Source: Parendozoicomonas haliclonae (lineage in GTDB: Bacteria > Pseudomonadota > Gammaproteobacteria > Pseudomonadales > Endozoicomonadaceae). From it: a DNA stretch of 64,000 nt. Below the pieces are notes generated by a model that was not told the DNA's origin, did no database searches, and saw nothing but the letters and a program-made list of their open reading frames with translations. The stretch spans positions 62,001 through 126,000 of the forward strand of contig NZ_FWPT01000010.1 of NCBI RefSeq assembly GCF_900174585.1, given 5' to 3'. A program made the position numbers and the translations under genes. Shown here in pieces: positions 45,201 to 52,873 of this stretch; positions within the stretch are counted from its first letter, which is position 1; the number at the start of each line of letters is the position of its first letter.

Positions 45201-47137
45201 ACGATGTGAGTTATCTCTGGGAAGTCTCTACCGATGGTCTTAACTGGACCACGGTGAGCGGCGCTACAGGCCAGCAATACACCATTCCGGATGATGCTGC
45301 CGAGGGAAGTTTGTATCGGGTCACGGTTGAGTACACCGATGGTCAGGGTTTTGATGGCCAGATCTCTACGTACGATACAACTGGTTGGCCAACCCTTTCT
45401 GCCAAGCCTATTGAGCAGTGGTCGTTTGATGAGGGTGAGGGTAACAGCACTTCTAACGAGTACGAGAATAAGCCTGGTAATCTCGACAGCCTTGATAGTG
45501 ATCCTATTCCTGGTTGGGTTGCCGGTCAGAGTGGTGCTGAGGATGATAGCGCACTGGACTTTTCGACCGGGAAAGGTGTAGTTCGTATTGATCCTGAAAC
45601 AACCGCGCAGTTGAGTTCAGGAACAACGACAACGCTCAGCTACTGGATTAAAACGACAGCAACAGGTAATGATTCCGGTAATACAACGACAAAGAACTGG
45701 AATAACCCCTCTGTATTGGGTACCGAAAACTTTGGTGGTGGTGATGACATTCAATGGGGGGTGCTGGATTCAAATGGCAAGGTCGGCCTAGGGATTGCGA
45801 ATGAAACTGGTGTTGTAAGTGATACAGCGATTAATGATGACCAGTGGCACCATGTTGTTGTAACACGTGAAGTGGTTTCAGATGAAGATGCTACGGTGGA
45901 AGTCCCAGCGGGAAGCAGTCGTGTAAAAGTTTACATTGATGGTGTTCTTGATGCAGAAGGTGTGATTCTGGCTTCATCACAGATGGAGGACGGGTATATT
46001 GCATCTGATCAGCTTGCGGGTATTGGTATTACATTTGGTTGGGAGAATGGAGTCGAGGCCACTGATGGACACAGATATCTTGATGCCCAGCTCGATGATA
46101 TCCAGATCTACGATAAAGTCCTGACTGATGCTGAAGCCGCTTCCATTTACGCCAGCCAGAAGACGGCAGGATACAACTTTGTAGAGCTGGATGGCGAATC
46201 CATTCTTCTGAATATCGCAGCCTCTACTGATGATTCCGATAAGTCCAATATCAAGTTGGAACTGACGGGGCTTGCCCAGGGTACCGAGATCACCGCCGAA
46301 GGTCTGTCTAGTCCTCTGGTCGTTGGTGCTGATGGTCGTGTTGATATCAGCAGTCTGACTTCTGCTCAGCTGGCACGTCTATCTGTCACCCTTCCGGCGG
46401 GTGAAGCCGACAGCTTTGTCTTTAACGTTATCGCAACGTCTGAAGATGGTGTGTATCGCACCAGCAAGCAGTTTGTAGCGACGGGCGTTGATAATGTAAT
46501 TGTCGAAGACGCCTCCGATACCCATAACGGCAGTAATACCGATCGTGACTTTGTTCGTGGCCATGATGGTGATGACACGATTAATGGCAATGGTGGTAAT
46601 GATCTGCTGTTTGGTGATGCTGGGGCCGACGCGGTAAATGGTGGTCTAGGGAGCGACATCCTCTTTGGTGGTACCGATAACGACAGTCTGAATGGTGGTT
46701 TTGGGCAGGATGAGCTCTGGGGGGAATCTGGCAGTGACACCCTTAGCGGTGGCTCTGGTCAGGATACGTTTGTATTTTCAGCGGACGATCTTCTGGTAAG
46801 CCAAACCGTACAGCTGGATACCATCACCGATTTCGAGCTGGGTAACGCCGATGTCACTGGCAGCAATGCAGATATTCTGGATCTTTCCAAGCTGATTGCC
46901 TTGCAGGGTTCTGAAGAGCTCAGCGTTGATACGCTGCTGGATAACGGTTTCACCGTGAAAACCGTGGGCGACGGTTCCACTGATACTGTGCTGCTCTTCC
47001 AGGATAACAACCCTGCCACTCAGGATCTGGAGATCGTTCTGGAGAACGTGGCGTGGACAGACCTGAATGACAACGATGTGGTCAGCCCGGAAGAAGTCCT
47101 TAAGCAATTGATTGATAACGGTCAGATCATTATCTGA
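39212..47137 (+). CDS. Giant RTX/Bap-like adhesin with LapA-type retention module
   Basis: 2641 residues from ATG 39212 (MDTKVASLIGQ); an in-frame GTG lies at 39179. Residues 1-90 match the retention module of LapA/BapA-like adhesins (QPLGNGDVARPGDIIV, VRIEFASGQIVELA, NEQFVIPDD). Two di-alanine sites of the LapG cleavage type follow: DNDAAGEQ (about 93-100) and PPPAAGIS (about 115-122). Then come five ~104-residue Ig-like repeats (262-783), seven ~96-residue repeats (784-1455, EFSEDVADFVEGDVTVAGG), cadherin/VCBS-like domains (1460-2060), a LamG/concanavalin-type domain (about 2065-2320, WSFDEGEG and DDQWHHVVVTRE), RTX nonapeptides (GGNDLLFGDAGAD to GGSGQDTFVF, about 2440-2530) and the C-terminal type I secretion signal. 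It should be exported by the flanking ATPase, adaptor and TolC protein, and mediate attachment. Confidence 0.93.
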   Translation: MDTKVASLIGQATIESPNGNKQPLGNGDVARPGDIIVAGDNSSVRIEFASGQIVELAANEQFVIPDDGGAVEAGANPALDIEAIQLAVKEASDNDAAGEQSSENGAGDVVPEELPPPAAGISPAAPLQNTGFSGQEISALSGLRGNPEAGFATGTQQADEQEVVGLQAIPSGGIPFVDTVPPASPVVTLVSDSGNSGSDRLTNSGFLSVSGVEEGATVEYSTDGTNWTTTFSPVEGDNTVFVRQTDTAGNTSESTSLSFTLDTTADADNNFGITVAASDKVTNAEEAADVTLTLSGVDTDAASVEVTFIDQNGNTVTAEATQQPDGSWTVSDTDLSDLVDGDVTVSAEVTDDAGNTKTVTDTLDLDTTADSDNNFGLNVVASDKVTNAAEAPDVSLTLNGVDADAERVDVTFTDKDGNTVTAEATRQPDGSWTVSDTDLSDLVDGDVTVSAEVTDDAGNTKTVTDTLDLDTTADSDNNFGLNVVASDKVTNAAEAPDVSLTLNGVDEDAERVDVTFTDKDGNTVTTEATLQDGSWTVSDTDLSDLVDGDVTVSAEVTDDAGNTKTVTDTLDLDTTADSDNNFGVTVAASDKITNAAEAPNVSLTLNGVDEDAVTVKVTFTDKDGKTVTTDATQLPNGSWTVPDADLSGLVDGDVTISAEVTDDADNTKTVTDTLDLDTTADSDNNFGIRVVGSDKTINAKEALSVGLTLGGVDEDVATVNVTFTDKDGNKVTAEATKQSDGSWVSDSDLSVLVDGNVSISAEVTDEAGNTKLTSDNVTLATGKPTVEISAVDTRLSAGESTTITFEFSEDVADFVEGDVTVAGGSLSNFTKVDGNTWTATFTQEGTDAPRVTIADDSYTDLAGNDGSGDSLDLTADITAPTVEIRAVDTHLSAGESTTITFEFSEDVADFVEGDVTVAGGSLSNFIKVDGNTWTATFTQEGTDAPRVTIADDSYTDLAGNDGSGDSLDLTADITAPTVEISAVDTRLSAGESTTITFEFSEDVADFVEGDVTVAGGSLSNFIKVDGKTWTATFTQEGTDAPRVTIADDSYTDLAGNDGSGDSLDLTADITAPTVEISAVDTRLSAGESTTITFEFSEDVADFVEGDVTVAGGSLSNFIKVDGKTWTATFTQEGTDAPRVTIADDSYTDLAGNDGSGDSLDLTADITAPTVEISAVDTSLSAGESTTITFEFSEDVADFVEGDVTVAGGSLSNFIKVDGKTWTATFTQEGTDAPRVTIADDSYTDLAGNDGSGDSLDLTADITAPTVEIRAVDTHLSAGESTTITFEFSEDVADFVEVDVTVAGGSLSNFTKVDGNTWTATFTQEGTDAPRVTIADDSYTDLAGNDGSGDSLDLTADITAPTVEISAVDTSLSAGESTTITFQFSEEVRGFTVADVAVKGGRLSNFTKVDGDTWTATFTQEGADTPTISVSKQSGQVYTDVVGNQGGSNELTLTFDNTNTAPETSNGLIEGTENGLEGSNLSGGAGSLLTTATDSETANSSLTIGAVNGLAGNVGNAITVPLTYTDAEGRTQIVNVQLTVNADGSYTIDQKSLDALPEGAVASGSVSYQVTDGSALSQPATIAIEITGNNDAPVINVQNDEISYVVNSGAQSLTPAVDISDIDSRYIDSVTIEITGNYNSGDEIAFSGDDPEGMTLSEGPSGTFVLSADVSNTITKEMFEAALAALVFTTTDTNYDSNDRTLTWTVNDGGSENATASDASTIVMNGVAITGISEDTAIPDDFRTSDLDDLEISGTVNLGAGDKLQINLGDGNWIDIPVGNISDGQWTYVDKTGHSDGSSVDYQVRIVDSADAVKATDSQTVNFDNSKPTLDLDKDEEGTSYQANFVEVDNKADSPRVSLADTDLEIGGSATLSEVVITLTNAKRGDLLEVGTLPDGITAEIKDNVVILKGFSTIDEYRDAIGAVTFTNLRDDVSTDDRVFEVVLNDGANKSDPAYTTITVTPFDDGIGVILDASDGLNTGSQLTAVITDPDGQPATADDVSYLWEVSTDGLNWTTVSGATGQQYTIPDDAAEGSLYRVTVEYTDGQGFDGQISTYDTTGWPTLSAKPIEQWSFDEGEGNSTSNEYENKPGNLDSLDSDPIPGWVAGQSGAEDDSALDFSTGKGVVRIDPETTAQLSSGTTTTLSYWIKTTATGNDSGNTTTKNWNNPSVLGTENFGGGDDIQWGVLDSNGKVGLGIANETGVVSDTAINDDQWHHVVVTREVVSDEDATVEVPAGSSRVKVYIDGVLDAEGVILASSQMEDGYIASDQLAGIGITFGWENGVEATDGHRYLDAQLDDIQIYDKVLTDAEAASIYASQKTAGYNFVELDGESILLNIAASTDDSDKSNIKLELTGLAQGTEITAEGLSSPLVVGADGRVDISSLTSAQLARLSVTLPAGEADSFVFNVIATSEDGVYRTSKQFVATGVDNVIVEDASDTHNGSNTDRDFVRGHDGDDTINGNGGNDLLFGDAGADAVNGGLGSDILFGGTDNDSLNGGFGQDELWGESGSDTLSGGSGQDTFVFSADDLLVSQTVQLDTITDFELGNADVTGSNADILDLSKLIALQGSEELSVDTLLDNGFTVKTVGDGSTDTVLLFQDNNPATQDLEIVLENVAWTDLNDNDVVSPEEVLKQLIDNGQIII
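39995..41560 (+). repeat. Five tandem ~312-bp repeats in the adhesin gene
   Basis: Units begin at 39995, 40307, 40619, 40928 and 41240, each opening DTTADSDNNFG. Periods are 312, 312, 309 and 312 bp; the 309 reflects loss of one codon (QDGSW for QPDGSW). Units two and three are most alike; the outer ones have diverged. Confidence 0.9.
41561..43576 (+). repeat. Seven tandem 288-bp repeats in the adhesin gene
   Basis: Units begin at 41561, 41849, 42137, 42425, 42713, 43001 and 43289, an exact 288-bp period. The first six differ at only a few bases each (for example Arg/Ser after VEI, Arg/His/Ser before LSAG, Thr/Ile and Asn/Lys near KVDG); the seventh is diverged (QFSEEVRGFTVADVAVKGG). Confidence 0.95.
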
Positions 47138-47202
47138 TCGTTATCCCGATTACCAAACGAAAAAGACTCTAAAAACAATTATCAGAAACAGGAAATAACA
47201 GG

Positions 47203-48555
47203 ATGTTCAAGAAGTCACTCAAAGTCTCATTACTCGCGGCCATCACGGCGTCTTCTGCTAGTACTGCTTATGCTGGCACACTGCTGGATTCTGTTAACGA
47301 GGCGCTGTCCACTAACCCGGAAATTTTAATCCGGAGTTCAGAAGTCGACGCCCGTCGTTTTGAAGTGCGTGGTGCCAAGGCAGGTTATCTGCCATCTGTC
47401 GATCTGCGTGCTGGTATCGGCTATGAGAACAGCCGTAATAGCACGACCATTGGCTTTTATAATGCGGGTGAAGAATCTGATCAGGATCTAAACCGCACCC
47501 GTCGTGATGCATCTATCGTTGCCCGTCAGATGCTGTGGGATGGCAGTGCGGTTGAGAGTGAAGTGGATCGCCAGAAGGCGCGTCTGTCTTCTGCTGCTCA
47601 GGACCTGTGCACGGCTGCAGAAACTGTTGCTCTTTCTGCAACCGAAGCCTATCTGAATATTCTGCGTCAGCAGGCGTTCGTTGATCTGACCCGCGAAAAT
47701 GTTGATGAGCACGAGCGTCTGGTTGAACTGATTCGCAAGCAGGGCGCCAAAGGGCGCAGTAATGATGCGGATATTGCCCAGGCCGAGAGCCGTATGGTTC
47801 TTGCCCAGGCCAACCTGATCAGTGCTGAATCTGTGTTGCGAGATGTGCGCACGCAGTATCAGCGCATTGTGGGTAACCTGCCCCAGTCTCTGACCTTGCC
47901 TTCAGCGCCAGCGGGTGCACCGATTAGTCTGGATGCAGCTCTGGCTCAGGCCATCGACAACCACCCAGTATTAAAGCTGGCGGCTGCTGATATTCAGGCG
48001 GCGGAAGCCCAGTATGAAGCCAGCAAGAGTTCCTTCCTGCCACGTTTTGAGCTGGAAGTGGGGGCTGACTGGAACTCCGACGCTAACGGTGGCAAAGACG
48101 ACACCTACACTCATACTGCCAAGGTCAACATGACCTATAACCTGTATAGCGGTGGTGCTGATAGTGCCCGTAAGAGCCAGACCAGCCGCCTGATCAATGA
48201 GGCCGTGGAAGTGCGTAACCGTGCTTTGCGCCAGGTGGAAGAAGAGGTTCGTTTTGCCTGGATTGCTGTGGAGTATGGTGAGAAGCGTCTGCGCCCGCTG
48301 GCGGAGCATGTGAAGCAGGCTGACCTGTCCCGTGAGCTGTACAACAAGCAGTTTATGATTGGTAACCGTACTCTGCTGGATCTGCTGGACAGCCAGAATG
48401 AATACTTCTCGGCACGTCAGAGTGAATTGAATGCCCGCTTTGATTTGCTGTTCAATAATTACCGTCTGCTGCAGAGCACCGGTTCCCTGTTGACCAGCGT
48501 AGGTGCTTCTCTGCCGGTTGAGAATCGTTGTGGAGCCACTGTCGCACAGATGTAA
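47203..48555 (+). CDS. TolC-family outer-membrane channel protein (LapE type)
   Basis: 450 residues. A signal peptide ends STAYAG. The mature protein has two repeated halves of the TolC fold: TLLDSVNEALSTNPEILIRSSEVDARRFEVRGAKAGYLP-type opening, LIRKQGAKGRSNDADIAQAESRM, and in the second half SLDAALAQAIDNHPVLKLAAADI, FNLYSGG-like YNLYSGGADSARKSQ and YNKQFMIGNRTLLDLLDSQNEYFSA, which is a family signature. It is placed 65 nt after the adhesin stop on the same strand and completes the type I export path. A strong terminator follows. Confidence 0.94.
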   Translation: MFKKSLKVSLLAAITASSASTAYAGTLLDSVNEALSTNPEILIRSSEVDARRFEVRGAKAGYLPSVDLRAGIGYENSRNSTTIGFYNAGEESDQDLNRTRRDASIVARQMLWDGSAVESEVDRQKARLSSAAQDLCTAAETVALSATEAYLNILRQQAFVDLTRENVDEHERLVELIRKQGAKGRSNDADIAQAESRMVLAQANLISAESVLRDVRTQYQRIVGNLPQSLTLPSAPAGAPISLDAALAQAIDNHPVLKLAAADIQAAEAQYEASKSSFLPRFELEVGADWNSDANGGKDDTYTHTAKVNMTYNLYSGGADSARKSQTSRLINEAVEVRNRALRQVEEEVRFAWIAVEYGEKRLRPLAEHVKQADLSRELYNKQFMIGNRTLLDLLDSQNEYFSARQSELNARFDLLFNNYRLLQSTGSLLTSVGASLPVENRCGATVAQM

Positions 48556-48585
48556 TATCGTGGTCATCTGGTTATAGTGAGAATG

Positions 48586-48611
48586 AAAAGGCGTCTTCGG
48601 GCGCCTTTTTT
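48586..48611 (+). terminator. Intrinsic terminator after the TolC-family gene
   Basis: AAAAGGCG / CGCCTTTT, loop TCTTCGGG, then T residues. It closes the adhesin operon. Confidence 0.88.
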
Positions 48612-48615
48612 CATA

Positions 48616-48681
48616 ATTAAGAAAATCTATTTAGCAAATACAGTTAATTTATTTCGGGGAGTCAAAAGTTGTAGGTACACT
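48616..48681 (+). promoter_or_regulatory. OxyR-like site and promoter of the first ahpC
   Basis: ATTA-N7-CTAT-N7-ATAC-N7-TTAT (48616-48652) fits the OxyR pattern ATAG-N7-CTAT-N7-ATAG-N7-CTAT at 12 of 16 positions. A weak -35 (TTCGGG, 48653-48658), 17 bp and TACACT (48676-48681) follow at once, as expected for an activated promoter. Confidence 0.55.
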
Positions 48682-48785
48682 GCATGCCATTAACGAACGG
48701 CACAGCTTTTATGAAGTACAGCATCTCTGCAGTTTTTGAGATTGCCGTTGAATTGCCCAGCACTCCTATTTGATAAGGAAGAACA

Positions 48786-49349
48786 ATGTCTCTGGTAAAT
48801 CAGGAAATCAAACCTTTCTCCGCGACTGCTTTTCACAACGGTGACTTCGTACCCGTAACTGAGCAGGACCTGAAAGGTAAGTGGTCTGTTGTCTTCTTCT
48901 ACCCAGCGGACTTCACGTTTGTATGTCCTACTGAACTGGGCGACCTGGCTGACCATTACGCACAGCTGCAGGAAATGGGCGTTGAAGTTTACGCTGTTTC
49001 CACTGATACCCACTTCACTCACAAAGCATGGCACGATTCTTCCGAAACCATCGGCAAGATCAAGTTCCCAATGATCGGCGATCCAACTGGCCAGATCACC
49101 CGCAACTTTGAAGTGATGATCGAGGAAGAAGGTCTGGCTCTGCGTGGTACCTTCGTAATGAACCCGGAAGGTGTTATCAAGGTTGTTGAAACCAACGATC
49201 TGGGCATTGGTCGTTCCGCCAAGGAACTGATTCGCAAGATCCAGGCGGCTCAGTACGTTGCCGAGCACGATGGCGAAGTTTGCCCAGCAGCATGGCAGCC
49301 AGGTGAAGAGACTCTGGCTCCTTCCCTGGACCTGGTTGGCAAGATCTAA
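48786..49349 (+). CDS. ahpC: Alkyl hydroperoxide reductase subunit C, copy 1
   Basis: 187 residues, typical AhpC. A two-Cys peroxiredoxin that reduces hydrogen peroxide, organic hydroperoxides and peroxynitrite. The peroxidatic Cys47 is in [12 protein letters not shown], the resolving Cys166 in GEVCPAAWQ. It differs from the second copy at only eight of 187 residues (for example S12T, N18K, A59E, E63K). It is preceded by GGAAGAAC and has its own OxyR-like promoter and terminator, so it is a separate transcription unit. Confidence 0.96.
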   Translation: MSLVNQEIKPFSATAFHNGDFVPVTEQDLKGKWSVVFFYPADFTFVCPTELGDLADHYAQLQEMGVEVYAVSTDTHFTHKAWHDSSETIGKIKFPMIGDPTGQITRNFEVMIEEEGLALRGTFVMNPEGVIKVVETNDLGIGRSAKELIRKIQAAQYVAEHDGEVCPAAWQPGEETLAPSLDLVGKI

Positions 49350-49394
49350 TCGATCGGGCTTTAAGCAACCTGCAGCACCCGCAGGGTTGTTTGG

Positions 49395-49427
49395 AAGGGC
49401 ATTCGCTTAAGCGGGTGCCCTTTTTTT
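49395..49427 (+). terminator. Intrinsic terminator after ahpC copy 1
   Basis: AAGGGCA / TGCCCTT with an inner CGCTTAAGCG hairpin, followed by seven T residues. A smaller CAACCTGC...GCAGGGTTG stem lies just ahead. Confidence 0.88.
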
Positions 49428-49561
49428 GGGTCTGAGCCCCAGAGGATATGAGGCATTGAGCGATCATTATTTATTCGCTTTTGTGCCGTCATCTCGCCTG
49501 CCGTGAGTGGGATAATGCACTGGTTTCGTGATTTACGTATAAGGCCAAAAATAATGCAAAT

Positions 49562-49628
49562 ATAGATATAGGCTATCAATTAAATAGATTTAATTTGTTT
49601 TGTGAATTGATGGTTTGAGCATTATTAT
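49562..49628 (+). promoter_or_regulatory. OxyR operator and promoter of ahpC copy 2
   Basis: ATAG-N7-CTAT-N7-ATAG-N7-TTGT (49562-49598) matches the OxyR consensus at 14 of 16 positions with exact spacing. TTGTGA (49600-49605), 17 bp and TATTAT (49623-49628) follow, which is the arrangement expected for OxyR activation next to the -35 element. Confidence 0.8.
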
Positions 49629-49675
49629 TTGCTTCGTAAACAGCAAGCAACGCAGTCGATACAGAGGAAAAAGCA

Positions 49676-50239
49676 ATGTCTTTAGTTAACCAGGAAATCA
49701 AGCCATTTACCGCTACCGCGTTCCACAAGGGTGATTTCGTCCCTGTGACCGAGCAGGACCTGAAGGGTAAGTGGTCTGTGGTTTTCTTCTACCCAGCGGA
49801 CTTCACCTTCGTATGTCCTACCGAGCTGGGCGATCTGGCTGATCACTACGAGCAGCTGCAGAAGATGGGCGTTGAGGTGTACTCCGTTTCCACCGACACC
49901 CACTTCACCCACAAGGCGTGGCACGATTCTTCCGAAACCATTGGCAAGATCAACTTCCCAATGATCGGCGATCCAACCGGCCAGATTACCCGCAACTTTG
50001 AAGTTATGATCGAAGAAGATGGTCTGGCTCTGCGTGGCACCTTCGTAATGAACCCTGAAGGTATCATCAAGGTTGTAGAAACCAACGATCTGGGTATCGG
50101 TCGTTCCGCCAAGGAACTGATCCGTAAGATCCAGGCTGCCCAGTACGTTGCCGAGCACGATGGCGAAGTTTGCCCGGCAGCGTGGCAGCCAGGTGAAGAG
50201 ACTCTGGCTCCTTCTCTGGATCTGGTCGGTAAGATCTAA
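49676..50239 (+). CDS. ahpC: Alkyl hydroperoxide reductase subunit C, copy 2
   Basis: 187 residues, 179 identical to copy 1. The same catalytic pair is present: Cys47 in FVCPTE and Cys166 in EVCPAAW. AGAGGAAAAAGCA gives the ribosome site. The DNA also stays close to copy 1 over the coding part, while the upstream regions differ apart from the OxyR-type element. This copy is nearer to ahpF (244 nt) and has the stronger operator, so it is probably the main peroxide-induced partner of AhpF. Confidence 0.96.
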   Translation: MSLVNQEIKPFTATAFHKGDFVPVTEQDLKGKWSVVFFYPADFTFVCPTELGDLADHYEQLQKMGVEVYSVSTDTHFTHKAWHDSSETIGKINFPMIGDPTGQITRNFEVMIEEDGLALRGTFVMNPEGIIKVVETNDLGIGRSAKELIRKIQAAQYVAEHDGEVCPAAWQPGEETLAPSLDLVGKI

Positions 50240-50249
50240 TTGATCGACA

Positions 50250-50281
50250 GGGATGCAGAAGCTGCTCTGCTTCTGCATCCC
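50250..50281 (+). repeat. 13-bp perfect hairpin between ahpC copy 2 and ahpF
   Basis: GGGATGCAGAAGC / GCTTCTGCATCCC with a TGCTCT loop. No T-run follows, so it is better seen as a partial stop or mRNA-stabilising structure setting the AhpC:AhpF ratio. Confidence 0.65.
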
Positions 50282-50482
50282 GCTCTTACTCAGCAGGCTT
50301 TTTATGAGTAACGGCAAGGCAGTAAGAGATCGATTGAAAGGTTGGTGTTGTTAACCGGTTTTTCAAACGGTCTTTTTAGAAGACAGTTAGATTTTAATCA
50401 ATTGATGATGTTTCCGGCGGATCGCTGTTGATCCGGCCACAGGTTTTTAGTGCTCGAAATTTAGATTAAAGGTAAAAGTCCC

Positions 50483-52066
50483 ATGCTGGATGCAAATATC
50501 AAAAAACAGTTGTCTGCTCACTTTCAGAACATCAAGAAGCCTGTAGAAATCATTACTTTCCTGGATGATTCTGCCAAAGCGAAAGAGTTGGGCACTCTGG
50601 CTGCTGAGCTGGCTGAAATTAGTGGTCAGATCACCACTATTGCCGGTGATGTCGCTAATGAGCGTGTGCCGTCTATTGCCATTCGTGGGCAGGGCTCTGA
50701 AGCTGGCGTTCGTTTTGCCGGTATTCCAATGGGCCACGAGTTCACCTCTCTCATTCTGGCGTTGCTGCAAGCCGGTGGTCATGATCCTAAGATTGAGCAG
50801 GAACTGATTGATCAGATCAAAGGTATTGATGGTGAGCTGAAGTTCGAGACTTATATCTCTCTGTCTTGCCAGAACTGCCCGGAAGTTGTTCAGGCTCTGA
50901 ACCTGATGGCGGTGCTGAACCCGCGTGTCTCCCACAGCATGATCGATGGTGCCCTGTTCCAGAGTGAAGTGGATGAGCGCAAGGTGATGGCGGTGCCATC
51001 GGTATTCCTGAACGGTGAAAGCTTTGCCCAGGGCCGTATCAGCCTGAAAGATATCATCAAGAAAGTGGATGTGAATGCCGGTGCCCGTGAAGCCGAAGCG
51101 ATCGCCAAGAAAGAAGCTTTCGATACGCTGGTGATTGGTGGTGGTCCTTCCGGCGCTGCAGCCGCGATCTATGCTGCCCGTAAAGGTATTCGTACAGGTA
51201 TTGCTGCGGAGCGTTTTGGTGGTCAGGTTATGGACACCATGGCGATCGAGAACTTTATCTCTGTGAAAGAGACCGAAGGTCCGAAGCTGGTTGCCAACCT
51301 TGAACAGCACGTTCGTGATTACGATGTGGATCTGATGACTGGCCAGAAAGCCAAGTCACTGAAAGCACCATCTGTGCCGGGTGGTCTGGTGGAAATTGAG
51401 CTGGAAAATGGCGCGACTCTGGCCAGCCGTTCCGTAGTCATCTCCACCGGTGCCCGCTGGAGAGAGATGAATGTACCGGGAGAGCAGGAATACCGTGGCC
51501 GTGGTGTGGCTTACTGCCCTCACTGTGATGGTCCTCTGTTCAAAGGCAAGCGTGTGGCGGTTATCGGTGGCGGTAACTCCGGTGTGGAAGCTGCAATCGA
51601 TCTGGCCGGTATTGTTGCTCATGTGACCCTGTTTGAGTTTGATACCAAACTGCGTGCCGACGAAGTGCTGCAGCGCAAACTGCGCTCACTGCCAAACGTT
51701 GAAATCATCATGAATGCCCTGACTACTGAAGTCACCGGCAATGGTGAGAAGGTGAACGGTCTGGTTTATAAAGATCGTGCGACAGATGAAGCCCATACCG
51801 TTGAGTTGGAAGGTATCTTTGTTCAGATCGGTCTGGTACCTAACACCGAATGGCTGAAAGGTACTCTGGATCTGACCCCTCGTGGTGAGATCATTATCGA
51901 TGAGCGCGGTCAGACCTCTATCCCTGGCGTATTTGCAGCCGGTGATGTAACCACTTCACCATACAAGCAGATTATTATCGCCATGGGTGCAGGCGCGACT
52001 GCGGCTTTGAGTGCTTTTGATTACCTGATCCGTACTGATGTTCCTGCCGAGCAGACTGCAGCCTGA
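50483..52066 (+). CDS. ahpF: Alkyl hydroperoxide reductase subunit F
   Basis: 527 residues, usual AhpF length (about 520). It passes electrons from NADH to AhpC. Order: N-terminal double-thioredoxin domain with the CxxC in [11 protein letters not shown] (about residue 130), FAD-binding [16 protein letters not shown], thioredoxin-reductase-type CxxC in [11 protein letters not shown] (about 345), NAD-binding [17 protein letters not shown], and C-terminal FAD motif [15 protein letters not shown]. All redox centres are intact. GGTAAAAG precedes the ATG at 50483. The stop is followed at once by a 20-bp hairpin that faces the convergent SDR gene. Confidence 0.96.
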   Translation: MLDANIKKQLSAHFQNIKKPVEIITFLDDSAKAKELGTLAAELAEISGQITTIAGDVANERVPSIAIRGQGSEAGVRFAGIPMGHEFTSLILALLQAGGHDPKIEQELIDQIKGIDGELKFETYISLSCQNCPEVVQALNLMAVLNPRVSHSMIDGALFQSEVDERKVMAVPSVFLNGESFAQGRISLKDIIKKVDVNAGAREAEAIAKKEAFDTLVIGGGPSGAAAAIYAARKGIRTGIAAERFGGQVMDTMAIENFISVKETEGPKLVANLEQHVRDYDVDLMTGQKAKSLKAPSVPGGLVEIELENGATLASRSVVISTGARWREMNVPGEQEYRGRGVAYCPHCDGPLFKGKRVAVIGGGNSGVEAAIDLAGIVAHVTLFEFDTKLRADEVLQRKLRSLPNVEIIMNALTTEVTGNGEKVNGLVYKDRATDEAHTVELEGIFVQIGLVPNTEWLKGTLDLTPRGEIIIDERGQTSIPGVFAAGDVTTSPYKQIIIAMGAGATAALSAFDYLIRTDVPAEQTAA

Positions 52067-52075
52067 TAGTAAAAT

Positions 52076-52119
52076 CAGTCTGGGTGAAACACTACCAGGG
52101 TAGTGTTTCACCCAGACTG
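52076..52119. terminator. 20-bp perfect hairpin at the ahpF / SDR convergent ends
   Basis: CAGTCTGGGTGAAACACTAC is followed by CAGG and then its exact reverse complement to 52119. The right arm includes the last codons of the SDR gene. Leftward transcripts meet ATTTT after the stem, so it can terminate the SDR mRNA; rightward there is no T-run. Confidence 0.7.
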
Positions 52120-52811
52120 TTCAGAAACCCGCCATTATCGGCGGATTTTAATTTTTCAATGACAGACCTGACCCGGGTAATGGACTCCTCTACGGTCAGA
52201 TCCGCTTCCGGCCCACCCATATCGGTTTGAACCCATCCCGGACTGATGCTGGTGCAGATAAAACCTTCACTGGCCAGCTCATCGCTTAGCTTCTTTACGG
52301 TCATATTCATCGCAGCTTTGGAGCTTGCGTAGTAATAACTGCCAGTCGTGGCGGTGTTGGATGCGATACTGCCATAGAAGCTGCTGATGAAAATAATGGT
52401 CTTACCCTGACCGGCTTTAAGGCTCGGGAGCAGTGCAGCACTGATCAGCAGAGGGGAGATGGTGTTGGTGGTCAGCACCTCCTGCCAGGTCGCCATATCC
52501 AGATTATCCGGTGAGACTGTCATCTCCCGTGGGCCATAGATACCCGCATTGTTAATCAGCATATCCAGAGGTTGGCCTTGCAGGCTTGCAGACAATGAAT
52601 GGATGCTCTCTTGCTTTGTCACATCAAGAGGATAAACCGTTAGCTGATCCGGAAAGCTCTGCTGTAGTTGCTGCAGGTTTTCTGCATTTGCAGGTGTGCG
52701 GGCGGTTGCAATAACCCGGTTTTGGTCGTTCAGGTATTGGCGGGTTAATTCCAGCCCAAGCCCCCGGTTGGCTCCGGTTATCAGTATGGTTTTTGGCACA
52801 GTTTTTGGCAT
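52092..52811 (-). CDS. Short-chain dehydrogenase/reductase
   Basis: 239 residues from ATG 52811, which has GAGGAG 7 nt upstream; an in-frame ATG at 52874 overlaps the previous stop and would add 21 residues. Classical SDR features: cofactor motif TILITGANRGLGLEL, MLINNAGIYG, catalytic Ser in IIFISSFYGS, and YYASSKAAMN with Tyr and Lys. The Arg after the glycine motif favours NADP. Its substrate is unknown; it resembles the YciK/C-factor-like SDR group. The last eight codons form one arm of a 20-bp hairpin. Confidence 0.9.
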   Translation of the reverse strand: MPKTVPKTILITGANRGLGLELTRQYLNDQNRVIATARTPANAENLQQLQQSFPDQLTVYPLDVTKQESIHSLSASLQGQPLDMLINNAGIYGPREMTVSPDNLDMATWQEVLTTNTISPLLISAALLPSLKAGQGKTIIFISSFYGSIASNTATTGSYYYASSKAAMNMTVKKLSDELASEGFICTSISPGWVQTDMGGPEADLTVEESITRVRSVIEKLKSADNGGFLNSLGETLPW

Positions 52812-52873
52812 AGTGCGGCTCCTCTCCAGTGTGTCCTTGATACTGGCGGATTGCCGTTTTTTGTCAATGCTCA

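Noticed and set aside
48786-50239. Duplicate ahpC as an assembly artefact
   Set aside because: Eight amino-acid differences, different flanks, and separate promoters and terminators show two real genes.
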